Assembly (NCBI GenBank): GCA_913061025.1
Contig: CAJXUJ010000080.1
Coordinates: 1-6,191 of the forward strand
Source of the DNA: an uncultured Actinomycetes bacterium
GTDB lineage: Bacteria; Actinomycetota; Actinomycetes; S36-B12
Length of the DNA: 6,191 nucleotides
Reading direction: 5' to 3'
Positions 1 through 5,686 of this stretch are shown here, one piece after another (the stretch's first letter is position 1; the number at the start of each line of letters is the position of its first letter). The notes below the pieces were generated by a model that was not told the DNA's origin, ran no database searches, and saw nothing but the letters and a program-made list of their open reading frames with translations. Made by a program: the position numbers and the translations under genes.

Positions 1-51
1 GTCGTTCTCGATGTGAACGCAGGAGGCGCCGTGAACGTCGCGAATTTCCAT
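1..51 (-). CDS. N-terminal fragment of an unidentified protein (runs off left edge)
   Basis: An open minus-strand frame begins with ATG at 51-49 and stays open to base 1, giving 17 residues, MEIRDVHGASCVHIEND. Support is of two kinds. Fourteen of the 17 codons end in G or C, as expected for real coding DNA in this genome, and a plausible ribosome site (AAAGGTG, 64-58) lies 6 bases before the ATG. The only competing plus-strand frame (1-66, stop at 64-66) has weaker third-position bias. The product is not recognised. The opening vaguely recalls short bacterial proteins of the DUF4180 kind, but 17 residues are too few to say. It is divergent from dapB with a gap of about 60 bases, which holds an inverted repeat overlapping its ribosome site. 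Confidence 0.45.
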   Translation of the reverse strand, partial: MEIRDVHGASCVHIEND

Positions 52-66
52 CAAAGGCACCTTTGA
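51..66. repeat. Perfect 7-bp inverted repeat between divergent genes
   Basis: The arms TCAAAGG and CCTTTGA are perfect reverse complements separated by the two bases CA. The repeat lies just in front of the minus-strand start codon, shares its first base, and contains that gene's AAAGGTG ribosome site. It also lies about 30 bases upstream of the putative dapB -10 box. The geometry fits a small dimeric repressor operator. It could also be a weak hairpin masking the ribosome site of the minus-strand gene. No regulator is visible. Confidence 0.35.
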
Positions 67-94
67 GTCGAGTGGATGAATGCTGGCCGATGCG

Positions 95-100
95 TAGCCT
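95..100 (+). promoter_or_regulatory. Possible -10 box of dapB
   Basis: TAGCCT matches the actinobacterial TAnnnT -10 pattern. It would start transcription at about 107, only a few bases before the GTG at 113, so the message would be nearly leaderless. No convincing -35 box lies at the right distance, which is common in this group. The first TAG of the box is also the in-frame stop that limits dapB upstream. Confidence 0.3.
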
Positions 101-112
101 AGGGTTCACGTT

Positions 113-883
113 GTGGGAACTGCTGTTAGTGAAGGCACATCAATCCGGGTCGGAGTGGTCGGTGCGCGCGGGCGCATGGGTGCTGCGGTGGTCGATGCCG
201 TCCACGCGGCCGACGGACTCGAACTTGCTGCTGCACTGGACCTTGGCGATTCGCTGGAGGAACTCGTATCGTCCGGCTGTCAGGTGATTGTTGACTTCAC
301 CGTCCCCGATGCGGTCATGGGGACGCTGGAATACGCGATTGCCCGAGGCATCCACTGCGTGGTCGGAACCACGGGCTTCGATGAAGACCGCATTGAGCAG
401 GTGCGTGCCTGGTGCGCTGACGCAACGGGCGTGGGAGTGCTGATCGCTCCGAACTTCAGCGTCGGTGCCGTTCTCATGATGCACCTGTCCGCTCTGGCGG
501 CTCCCTACTTCGAGTCTGTGGAAGTCATCGAGTTGCACCATCCGGACAAGGTCGATGCACCGTCGGGTACCGCCGGCCACACAGCGCGCGCCATCGCGCA
601 GTCCCGTGCCGACGCGGGGGTTGCCCCGGGTCCGGATGCCACGACCTCGTCTCTCGAGGGGGCCCGTGGTGCGCGAGTGGAGGACGTTCCCGTGCACTCG
701 GTCCGGCTGCGCGGTCTGGTCGCGCACCAGGAAGTGCTCTTCGGTGGGCCCGGGGAGACCTTGACGATTCGACACGATTCGCTGGATCGCTCTTCGTTCA
801 TGCCCGGGGTGGTGTTGGCTGTTCGATCGGTGGCCGATCATCCGGGAGTGAGCATCGGCCTGGCCACATACCTGGATCTGTAG
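113..883 (+). CDS. dapB: 4-hydroxy-tetrahydrodipicolinate reductase (DapB)
   Basis: This cytosolic enzyme reduces 4-hydroxy-tetrahydrodipicolinate to tetrahydrodipicolinate with NAD(P)H, the second committed step of the diaminopimelate/lysine pathway. The protein has 256 residues, and mycobacterial DapB has about 245. Residues 13-23 (VGVVGARGRMG) form the nucleotide-binding glycine loop and 84-88 (VGTTG) a cofactor-contact motif. APNFSVGAV (112-120) precedes the DapB signature ELHHPDKVDAPSGTA (140-154), with the catalytic-region His142/His143, Lys146 and the substrate-binding SGT (151-153). The C-terminal half includes VAHQEVLFG (203-211) and GETLTIRHDSLDR (214-226). GTG at 113 is the first possible start, because an in-frame TAG lies at 95-97 and no start codon lies between. 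It adds about ten residues before the beta strand where the mycobacterial protein begins. A weak AGGG (101-104) is 8 bases upstream. The next gene follows after 17 bases, probably in the same transcript. Confidence 0.95.
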   Translation: MGTAVSEGTSIRVGVVGARGRMGAAVVDAVHAADGLELAAALDLGDSLEELVSSGCQVIVDFTVPDAVMGTLEYAIARGIHCVVGTTGFDEDRIEQVRAWCADATGVGVLIAPNFSVGAVLMMHLSALAAPYFESVEVIELHHPDKVDAPSGTAGHTARAIAQSRADAGVAPGPDATTSSLEGARGARVEDVPVHSVRLRGLVAHQEVLFGGPGETLTIRHDSLDRSSFMPGVVLAVRSVADHPGVSIGLATYLDL

Positions 884-900
884 ATAGGTCGATCCTCGCG

Positions 901-1350
901 ATGAATAGACCCGTCGTGTGGTCGGTGACCGCGCTCATGGTCATCGGCAGCGTTGCGTACGCAGCCCTCGCGCTCTCCCGTGCCTGGGTGCTGCTGGTGT
1001 CCGGTGACCTCGTCCAGATCGTTTTCGCTCTTGCCATCGTCGTAGTTCCACTTCTGGGGGTCGGTTTGATCTGGCGCGAACTGTGGTTCGGCTGGCGAAC
1101 CCAGCAAATGGGTCGCGTCTTGGCGGCCGAGGGAGGACTCCCCGAGTACTCCGGTGGACTGACCGCATCTGGTCGACCCGTGAAGGCTGACGCCGACGCC
1201 GCCTTCGCGGACTATGCCGATGCCGTCGAGGCCGATCCGCAGAACTGGCGGGCCTGGTTTCGGCTGGGAATCGCGTACGACGACGCTCGAGACCGCAAGC
1301 GCGCCCGTGCCGCCATGCGTCAGGCGGCGTCCTTGTTCGAGCGGCGCTAG
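901..1350 (+). CDS. Two-pass membrane protein with TPR-like C-terminal tail
   Basis: The protein has 149 residues. Two hydrophobic helices, about residues 7-31 and 37-57, form a hairpin anchor. The Arg- and Trp-rich stretch that follows (WRELWFGWR, 58-66) suggests that the soluble part faces the cytoplasm. Residues 99-132 have the tetratricopeptide look, with an Ala-rich A helix, then EADPQNWRAWFRLGIAYDDA, and a second, incomplete helix pair up to 147. TPRs bind proteins, but the partner is unknown. A membrane protein of similar size follows dapB in mycobacteria (Rv2772c after Rv2773c, from memory), so the pairing is probably conserved. Translation starts at ATG 901, 17 bases after the dapB stop, with only a weak AGG (886-888) upstream. 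Its stop overlaps the stop of the convergent azlD gene. No enzymatic motif is visible. Confidence 0.8.
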   Translation: MNRPVVWSVTALMVIGSVAYAALALSRAWVLLVSGDLVQIVFALAIVVVPLLGVGLIWRELWFGWRTQQMGRVLAAEGGLPEYSGGLTASGRPVKADADAAFADYADAVEADPQNWRAWFRLGIAYDDARDRKRARAAMRQAASLFERR

Positions 1351-1658
1351 ACGGACAGTCCCGTCGCCCGGAGTACTGCAGCGGTAACGGCGGCGACCAG
1401 CACCACCACGAGGAAGGGTGCGCGCAAGATGAGCGCGACGATGGCCGCGGCGAGTCCGGCTAGACGGGCATCGACTTGCAAAGCAGTCCCAACCGAGAAC
1501 GTTTGAACTGCGACGAGAGCAGCTAAGAGTGCGACGGGCAAGAGAGCGGTGAGTCGTCGGAGGCGTTCGTTCTCCAAGACGCGTTCGGGGACCACGTACC
1601 CGGCGAGCTTCAGCAGGTACGCGCCGAGGGAACCGATGATCACGGCGGGCCAGATCAT
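1347..1658 (-). CDS. azlD: AzlD-family branched-chain amino acid export subunit
   Basis: This hydrophobic protein of 103 residues has a length typical of AzlD. About four membrane segments are visible (roughly residues 4-22, 36-54, 64-79 and 82-98). The N-terminal pattern, with GAYLLKLAGYVVPERVLE (11-28) followed by a basic loop ERLRR and LLPVALLAAL, is characteristic of the family. In studied members AzlD partners the larger AzlC subunit (BrnE with BrnF in Corynebacterium) to export branched-chain amino acids or methionine. The substrate here cannot be read from the sequence. The ATG at 1658 overlaps the azlC stop as ATGA, and a strong GGAGGT ribosome site lies inside the end of azlC, so translation is coupled. 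The gene ends inside the CTAG that also ends the convergent TPR gene. Confidence 0.88.
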   Translation of the reverse strand: MIWPAVIIGSLGAYLLKLAGYVVPERVLENERLRRLTALLPVALLAALVAVQTFSVGTALQVDARLAGLAAAIVALILRAPFLVVVLVAAVTAAVLRATGLSV

Positions 1659-2347
1659 GTCGACCTCCGCGCTATCAGTCGTTCGGCGACCACTGCTACC
1701 AGCGCGGCGGACAGAACGGGAAGTCCCGGCTGCAGCACCGGCACGAGTGCGAGTGCGACGGCCGCACTTACCAAGGCGAGAGCGATCAGGCTCCGGTCAC
1801 GCAGCCGGGGCCAGAGCAAGGCGATGAAGCCGGCGGGAACGGCGGCGTCGAGGCCGAGGGTGCGGGGATCATCGAGGGCTGCGGCTCCGAGAGCGCCGAT
1901 GAGTGTGCCGATGTTCCACAGCACGAAGATGGCCAGTCCTGTAGCAAGGAACGCGTGCCGTGCCTGCCGCGAACCTTCTGGGTAGCGGATCGCCATCGCG
2001 GTGGACTCGTCGATGGTGAGTTGAGCCTGCCCCAGGATGCGCCACGTGGACGGAGCCGTGGGCGTGCGCAGATAGGGACGCAGGCTCAGGGCATAGAGCG
2101 AGTTGCGGGCACCGAGCAGCAGCGCGGTGAGGACCGCTGCGAGCACGCCACCGCCGGCGCCCAAGACGCCAACGAGAGCGAACTGCGAGGCCCCGGTGAA
2201 CATTCCCAGGCTCAGCACCTGGGTCTGCCAGACGTCGAGCCCACTGGCAACGGAGATGGCGCCGAAGGACAGTCCGTAGGCACCCGTGGCTACGCCGATG
2301 CCGATGGCGTTGACGGTGATGGGGCGAAGGGAATCCTCAGTGCTCAG
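1655..2347 (-). CDS. azlC: AzlC-family branched-chain amino acid exporter, likely CTG start
   Basis: This is the large subunit of an AzlCD exporter, an inner-membrane protein of 230 residues if it starts at CTG 2347, the usual family length. Motifs in order: GLSFGAISVA (25-34), FTGASQFALVG (50-60), LLGARNSLYALSLR (77-90), LTIDESTAMA (110-119) and WNIGTLIGALGA (144-155), with further hydrophobic helices to about 220 and a basic tail. The first standard start codon in frame is GTG 2218 (residue 44), which lies inside the conserved part and would remove the first helix and the LSFGA motif. Upstream of it, to the in-frame stop at 2468-2470, there is no ATG, GTG or TTG. The CTG at 2347-2345 overlaps the glpD stop as CTGA and has a weak GGGTG (2356-2352) 4 bases before it. 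The family assignment is firm; the start is an inference. An annotation starting at 2218 would be truncated. Confidence 0.82.
   Translation of the reverse strand: MSTEDSLRPITVNAIGIGVATGAYGLSFGAISVASGLDVWQTQVLSLGMFTGASQFALVGVLGAGGGVLAAVLTALLLGARNSLYALSLRPYLRTPTAPSTWRILGQAQLTIDESTAMAIRYPEGSRQARHAFLATGLAIFVLWNIGTLIGALGAAALDDPRTLGLDAAVPAGFIALLWPRLRDRSLIALALVSAAVALALVPVLQPGLPVLSAALVAVVAERLIARRST
1663..1668 (-). promoter_or_regulatory. Strong ribosome binding site of azlD
   Basis: GGAGGT on the minus strand lies 4 bases before the azlD ATG, inside the last codons of azlC. It is the best Shine-Dalgarno match in the window and fixes the azlD start. It contrasts with the poor site in front of azlC. 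Confidence 0.75.
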
Positions 2348-3948
2348 AGTGCACCCGCAGGAACACGACCTGCGCTGGCGAGGGCGTCCATGACTTCCTC
2401 GACGGCTGCGCGGGCGGTTGGAATATCGGCATCGACCGAATCCAACCGTAGGCGTCGGGAGATAACGTCATCGGCATCCACCGCACCCTCGTGCAAAAAC
2501 GCATGCGCGATGTCCACCCGTGCCGCGCTGGTGAACTCCGCAACCGGATCCAGGGCGGTTGCAGGATCGGGCAGGAATTCGGCTAGGGCGCGCACTCGAT
2601 CGGCTTCGGCGCCGTAGCGCATCACCCACGGGTCGGCGTCGAAAAAGCCCGGTGATCGCCGTTCCAGATCGGGATCGGCGCCGATCAGGGCGATCGACTT
2701 TGTCCGGCACGGCCGGTCGGTGATGAGATCCACCGCGTCCTGGGCCATCCGTCGGTAGGTGGTCAACTTGCCGCCGGTGATCGTGATCAATCCGTCCGGC
2801 GTTCGTGAGACCAGGTGCTTGCGGGAGATGTCGGACGTGTCCTGTGAGGAATCGTCCGCGCCCGGTGCGTCGTTCATCGTGACGAGTGGACGCAGACCAG
2901 CGAAGGCGCCCAAGACGTCGTCCATCGACAGTGGTGAATCCAGCACCCGACTGACCTGCTCGAGGATCCACGTGATGTCATCCCCGGGAGCTTGGGGAAC
3001 ATCGTCGATGGCATCGACTCCGACATCGGTGATCCCGGCGAGCACCGTCCGGTCGGGACGGGGCAGCAAGAAGCAGTACCGGCCAGACATCCCGGGAACG
3101 GGAATGGTGAGCGCGGCGCGGGGATCTCCGAGGCGGTCGGCATCCAGGACAACGTGCGTTCCGCGCGAGGGGTGGACCTGAACCCGGGGATCAAGTTCCT
3201 CGGCCCAGACGCCGGTCGCTGCGATGACATTGGTCGCGGCGACTTCCAGTTCCTCGCCATTGAGCGTGTTGCGTAGACGAACGCCATTCGCGGACGCCTG
3301 CAGCGCTTCGGTGTGGGTGAGAATGGTGGCGCCGAAGGATGCGGCAGTCCGGGCAACGGCGACCACCAGGCGGGCGTCGTCGACGAGTTGACCGTCCCAC
3401 GCCATGATGCCGCCGCGCAGGTCGGGAAAGTCGATACCGGGTGCGAGCCGGCGAACTTTGTCCTTCGAAACCCAGTGGGCCGGCGGCAGTGTCGATCCCG
3501 GGGTGCGCGCGCCGGTGCGAAGGGCATCGCCGGCGAGGAAACCGACCCGTGTCAGCGCGGCGCTGCCGAGAGAGGTGTCGTCCATCACCGGCACGATCTG
3601 CGGTAGCGCCCGGATCAGGTGCGGGGCGATGGTTGTCATCAGGTGCCCGCGCTCCACGGCGCTTTCCCACGCCACGTCCACGTGACCGGTGGCGAGATAG
3701 CGCAGACCACCGTGAACGAGCTTGCTGGACCAGCGCGATGTTCCGAATGCGAGGTCGTTGCGTTCGACGAGCAGGGTGCGCAAACCACGGCTGGCGGCAT
3801 CGAGTGCGACGCCGGGGCCGGTAATCCCTCCACCGATCACGATGAGGTCGAAGGCGGCCGCGGACGCTAGTTCCCGCCACTCGCGCTCACGCCGGGTGGC
3901 CGACAGGTCACTCGACGGTAGACCGATGGGAACGTATGTCGTCTCCAT
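2344..3948 (-). CDS. glpD: FAD-dependent glycerol-3-phosphate dehydrogenase (GlpD)
   Basis: This peripheral membrane flavoenzyme oxidises sn-glycerol 3-phosphate to dihydroxyacetone phosphate and passes electrons to quinone. The protein has 534 residues. FDLIVIGGGITGPGVALDAA (33-52) is the Rossmann FAD loop. GTSRWSSKLVHGGLRYL (69-85) is the first GlpD signature, and ITGGKLTTYR (390-399) the second. By comparison with E. coli GlpD, Arg83, Arg353 (GLRPLV) and Lys394 match the substrate phosphate and active-site residues. AGITDVG (304-310) stands where many homologues have GTTD. From about 420 on there is a C-terminal helical DAO_C-type domain. ATG 3948 is chosen because AAGGGGTGA lies at the right distance and the FAD loop begins 33 residues later. 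The open frame continues to 4266, but that part overlaps the divergent gene and has no family-like sequence. The gene heads an operon with azlC and azlD. Confidence 0.92.
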   Translation of the reverse strand: METTYVPIGLPSSDLSATRREREWRELASAAAFDLIVIGGGITGPGVALDAASRGLRTLLVERNDLAFGTSRWSSKLVHGGLRYLATGHVDVAWESAVERGHLMTTIAPHLIRALPQIVPVMDDTSLGSAALTRVGFLAGDALRTGARTPGSTLPPAHWVSKDKVRRLAPGIDFPDLRGGIMAWDGQLVDDARLVVAVARTAASFGATILTHTEALQASANGVRLRNTLNGEELEVAATNVIAATGVWAEELDPRVQVHPSRGTHVVLDADRLGDPRAALTIPVPGMSGRYCFLLPRPDRTVLAGITDVGVDAIDDVPQAPGDDITWILEQVSRVLDSPLSMDDVLGAFAGLRPLVTMNDAPGADDSSQDTSDISRKHLVSRTPDGLITITGGKLTTYRRMAQDAVDLITDRPCRTKSIALIGADPDLERRSPGFFDADPWVMRYGAEADRVRALAEFLPDPATALDPVAEFTSAARVDIAHAFLHEGAVDADDVISRRLRLDSVDADIPTARAAVEEVMDALASAGRVPAGAL

Positions 3949-4033
3949 ACGATCACCCCTTGAGTAAGCGTTTGCAAATATCTCCAGATTACCCGCGACG
4001 GAAGTCACTCGCATTGTCAGATCGGGGGTGAAA
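3949..4033. promoter_or_regulatory. Divergent promoter region of glpD and the AGPS-like flavoprotein
   Basis: These 85 bases must hold the promoters for both genes and are richer in A and T than their surroundings. On the minus strand, TAATCT (3991-3986) is a good -10 candidate for glpD. A CTGACA (4020-4015) resembles a -35 box, but the 23-base spacer is too long for one promoter. A perfect 8-base palindrome, TTTGCAAA (3971-3978), lies just downstream of that -10, near the expected start of transcription, where a repressor could block. No convincing plus-strand promoter was found; CATTGT (4012-4017) is only a weak -10 candidate. The region is certain as an intergenic gap, but the individual boxes are guesses. 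Confidence 0.5.
3953..3961 (-). promoter_or_regulatory. Ribosome binding site of glpD
   Basis: AAGGGGTGA on the minus strand leaves 7 bases between its GGGG and ATG 3948. It decides the glpD start against longer readings of the open frame that reach to 4266. Confidence 0.65.
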
Positions 4034-5686
4034 ATGCGTGGCAGGCTGTGGCTCGTGGACAGGGATGTCGAGCCGGGACGGTGGGGACCGGAACCGGTCG
4101 GGCATGCGGGTCTGGACCCACGAACACGTGAATTCGCGCGGACCCGACTCGGTCCCGCGGTGAGCGCACCACTTCCTGGAAGGTCGGCGGTTTCCGTTTC
4201 TCGCTTGGGCTCGGAGCAACTTGCGGAGTTGTTCCCCGGCATTGAGGTTGCTACCGACGAGGACACCCGTTCGCGTGCCTCGCGGGGTATGTCCTACGTG
4301 AACATGGTGAGTTGGCGTTCGGGTCGGGAGCAACGTGCCCCCGATGCCGTGGTGTTCCCTGCGAGCCACGAAGAAGCTCTCACCGTGGTACAGGCATGTT
4401 CGAAGGCCAACATCGCCTGCGTTCCCCTGGGAGGTGGAACGTCGGTCACCGGCGGCATCGACACACCCGACGTCGCCGCGGTGATCGCCGTTTCGACCGA
4501 CCGGATGAACGCGATCGAGGACTTTGACGAGGAATCAGCCGTGGTCACCGTTGGCGCCGGGATCACGGGACCGGAACTCGAGACGTTCCTCGGTGAACGG
4601 GGTTGGACCCTCGGTCACTTTCCGCAGTCCTACGAACGCGCGAGCATCGGGGGCTACATCGCTGCACGGTCGTCGGGCCAATCGTCGAGCGGATACGGGC
4701 GGATCGAGGACATGCTCGTATCGGCCGACGTCGCTACGCCCATCGGTTCATGGACGGTGGGTGGCTATCCCGCCTCGTCGAGCGGGCCGGATCTGCGGCA
4801 GGTGGTCCTGGGCAGCGAGGGATCACTGGGTGTCATTACCCGTGCGCAACTGCGGGTGAAACGAGCGCCCACGGTTCGCGAGTATCGAGCGGCACTGATC
4901 CCCGGCGACTTCGATGCCGCGGTACGGGTGGTTCAAGACCTGACGCGATCCCCGTTGCGGCCGACGGTGCTGCGGGTATCGGATCCGGCCGAGACAGAGG
5001 CGTTACTGACCATGTCCATGCCCTCCGGGCTCGTGGGCCGTGCATTCTCTGCCTACGTTCGCGCGCGCCGTGCCCTGCCCGGTTCGCTGATCATCGTGGG
5101 CTTCGAGTCCGATCGCGAGGCGACCCTGCGCGCATCGCGGGCGTTCACCTCCGATGTCCTCGCAGAAGCCGGCGCGGTGTCGCTCGGTGCCCGTCCGGGC
5201 AATTCCTGGGTAACGGGCCGTTTCCACGGTCCGTACCTCCGTGATGCATTGTTGGACGAGGGATACCTCGTCGAGACTTTCGAAACAGTCGTGCTGTGGT
5301 CGCACGTCGTCGATCTCCACCGGGAACTGTCGGATACCGCACGTCGGGAACTCGGTGACAACAGTTATGTCATGGCGCACATCTCGCACTCGTACGACGT
5401 CGGGGCATCGCTGTATTTCACGGTGCTCGCGGGCGGCTGGGAGGATCCAGATGCGGCGGTCACGGCTTGGCAGCGGGTCAAGTCCCAGATCATGGACGTC
5501 TTGTCCGACAGTGGTGCGGCGGTGAGTCATCATCACGGCGTGGGACGAGATCACCGGGAGTGGCTTGCGGCTCAAATTGGGGGCGTCGGGCTCGGGGTTC
5601 TGCGATCGATGAAGAACTACCTCGATCCGGCCGGCGTGATGAACCCCGGAGTATTGATCGATGGTGATGGGCGAACTCGTCGATGA
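4034..5686 (+). CDS. AGPS-like FAD-binding oxidoreductase (alkyl-DHAP synthase family)
   Basis: This flavoprotein of 550 residues belongs to the FAD_binding_4 (VAO/PCMH) superfamily and is closest to alkyldihydroxyacetonephosphate synthase, which exchanges the acyl chain of acyl-DHAP for a fatty alcohol in ether-lipid synthesis. FAD motifs: VPLGGGTSVTGGID (130-143), LGHFPQSYERASIGGY (193-208), RSSGQSSSGYGRIEDM (212-227) and GPDLRQVVLGSEGSLGVIT (251-269). Catalytic motifs known from mammalian AGPS are present: VLRVSD (312-317), SYDVGASLYF (453-462, with the catalytic-type Tyr) and SHHHGVGRDHREWL (498-511, the His triad). The C-terminal LDPAGVMNPGVL is typical of the superfamily. ATG 4034 is preferred because GGGGG (4024-4028) sits 5 bases before it. 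GTG 4028 in the same frame adds two residues but has no spaced ribosome site. A mycobacterial relative (Rv2251) also sits near glpD1, from memory. Substrate is unproven: lactate- or glycolate-type oxidation is the alternative. Confidence 0.88.
   Translation: MRGRLWLVDRDVEPGRWGPEPVGHAGLDPRTREFARTRLGPAVSAPLPGRSAVSVSRLGSEQLAELFPGIEVATDEDTRSRASRGMSYVNMVSWRSGREQRAPDAVVFPASHEEALTVVQACSKANIACVPLGGGTSVTGGIDTPDVAAVIAVSTDRMNAIEDFDEESAVVTVGAGITGPELETFLGERGWTLGHFPQSYERASIGGYIAARSSGQSSSGYGRIEDMLVSADVATPIGSWTVGGYPASSSGPDLRQVVLGSEGSLGVITRAQLRVKRAPTVREYRAALIPGDFDAAVRVVQDLTRSPLRPTVLRVSDPAETEALLTMSMPSGLVGRAFSAYVRARRALPGSLIIVGFESDREATLRASRAFTSDVLAEAGAVSLGARPGNSWVTGRFHGPYLRDALLDEGYLVETFETVVLWSHVVDLHRELSDTARRELGDNSYVMAHISHSYDVGASLYFTVLAGGWEDPDAAVTAWQRVKSQIMDVLSDSGAAVSHHHGVGRDHREWLAAQIGGVGLGVLRSMKNYLDPAGVMNPGVLIDGDGRTRR

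Noticed and set aside
1..66. C-terminus of a plus-strand gene ending with TGA at 64-66
   Set aside because: The frame is open, but its third-position G/C bias is weaker than that of the opposite strand, and the tail is not recognised. It remains possible, which is why the minus-strand call has modest confidence.
140..841. Long minus-strand open frame of 233 codons across dapB
   Set aside because: It is antisense to a certain gene. Its Arg/His-rich translation without recognisable motifs is the usual shadow of high-GC coding DNA.
1655..2218. azlC as a 187-residue protein starting at GTG 2218
   Set aside because: The frame upstream encodes the conserved AzlC N-terminus without interruption, so this start would delete the first membrane helix and a family motif.
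1955..2617. Plus-strand open frame of 220 codons across azlC and the end of glpD
   Set aside because: It lies opposite two recognisable genes. The translation is rich in Arg, Ala, Gly and Ser with no family features.
3191..3880. Second minus-strand frame of 229 codons inside glpD
   Set aside because: It is an Arg-rich out-of-frame reading of glpD, which is itself continuous with all expected motifs, so there is no sign of a frameshift.
4015..4020. CTGACA as the -35 box of glpD
   Set aside because: It is 23 bases from the only good -10 candidate (TAATCT, 3991-3986), which is too far for a normal sigma-70-type promoter.
3949..4266. N-terminal extension of glpD to ATG 4266 (640 residues)
   Set aside because: The extra 106 residues are low-complexity, overlap the well-supported 5' end of the divergent flavoprotein, and would leave no promoter gap. 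ATG 3948 has a proper ribosome site and the right distance to the FAD loop.
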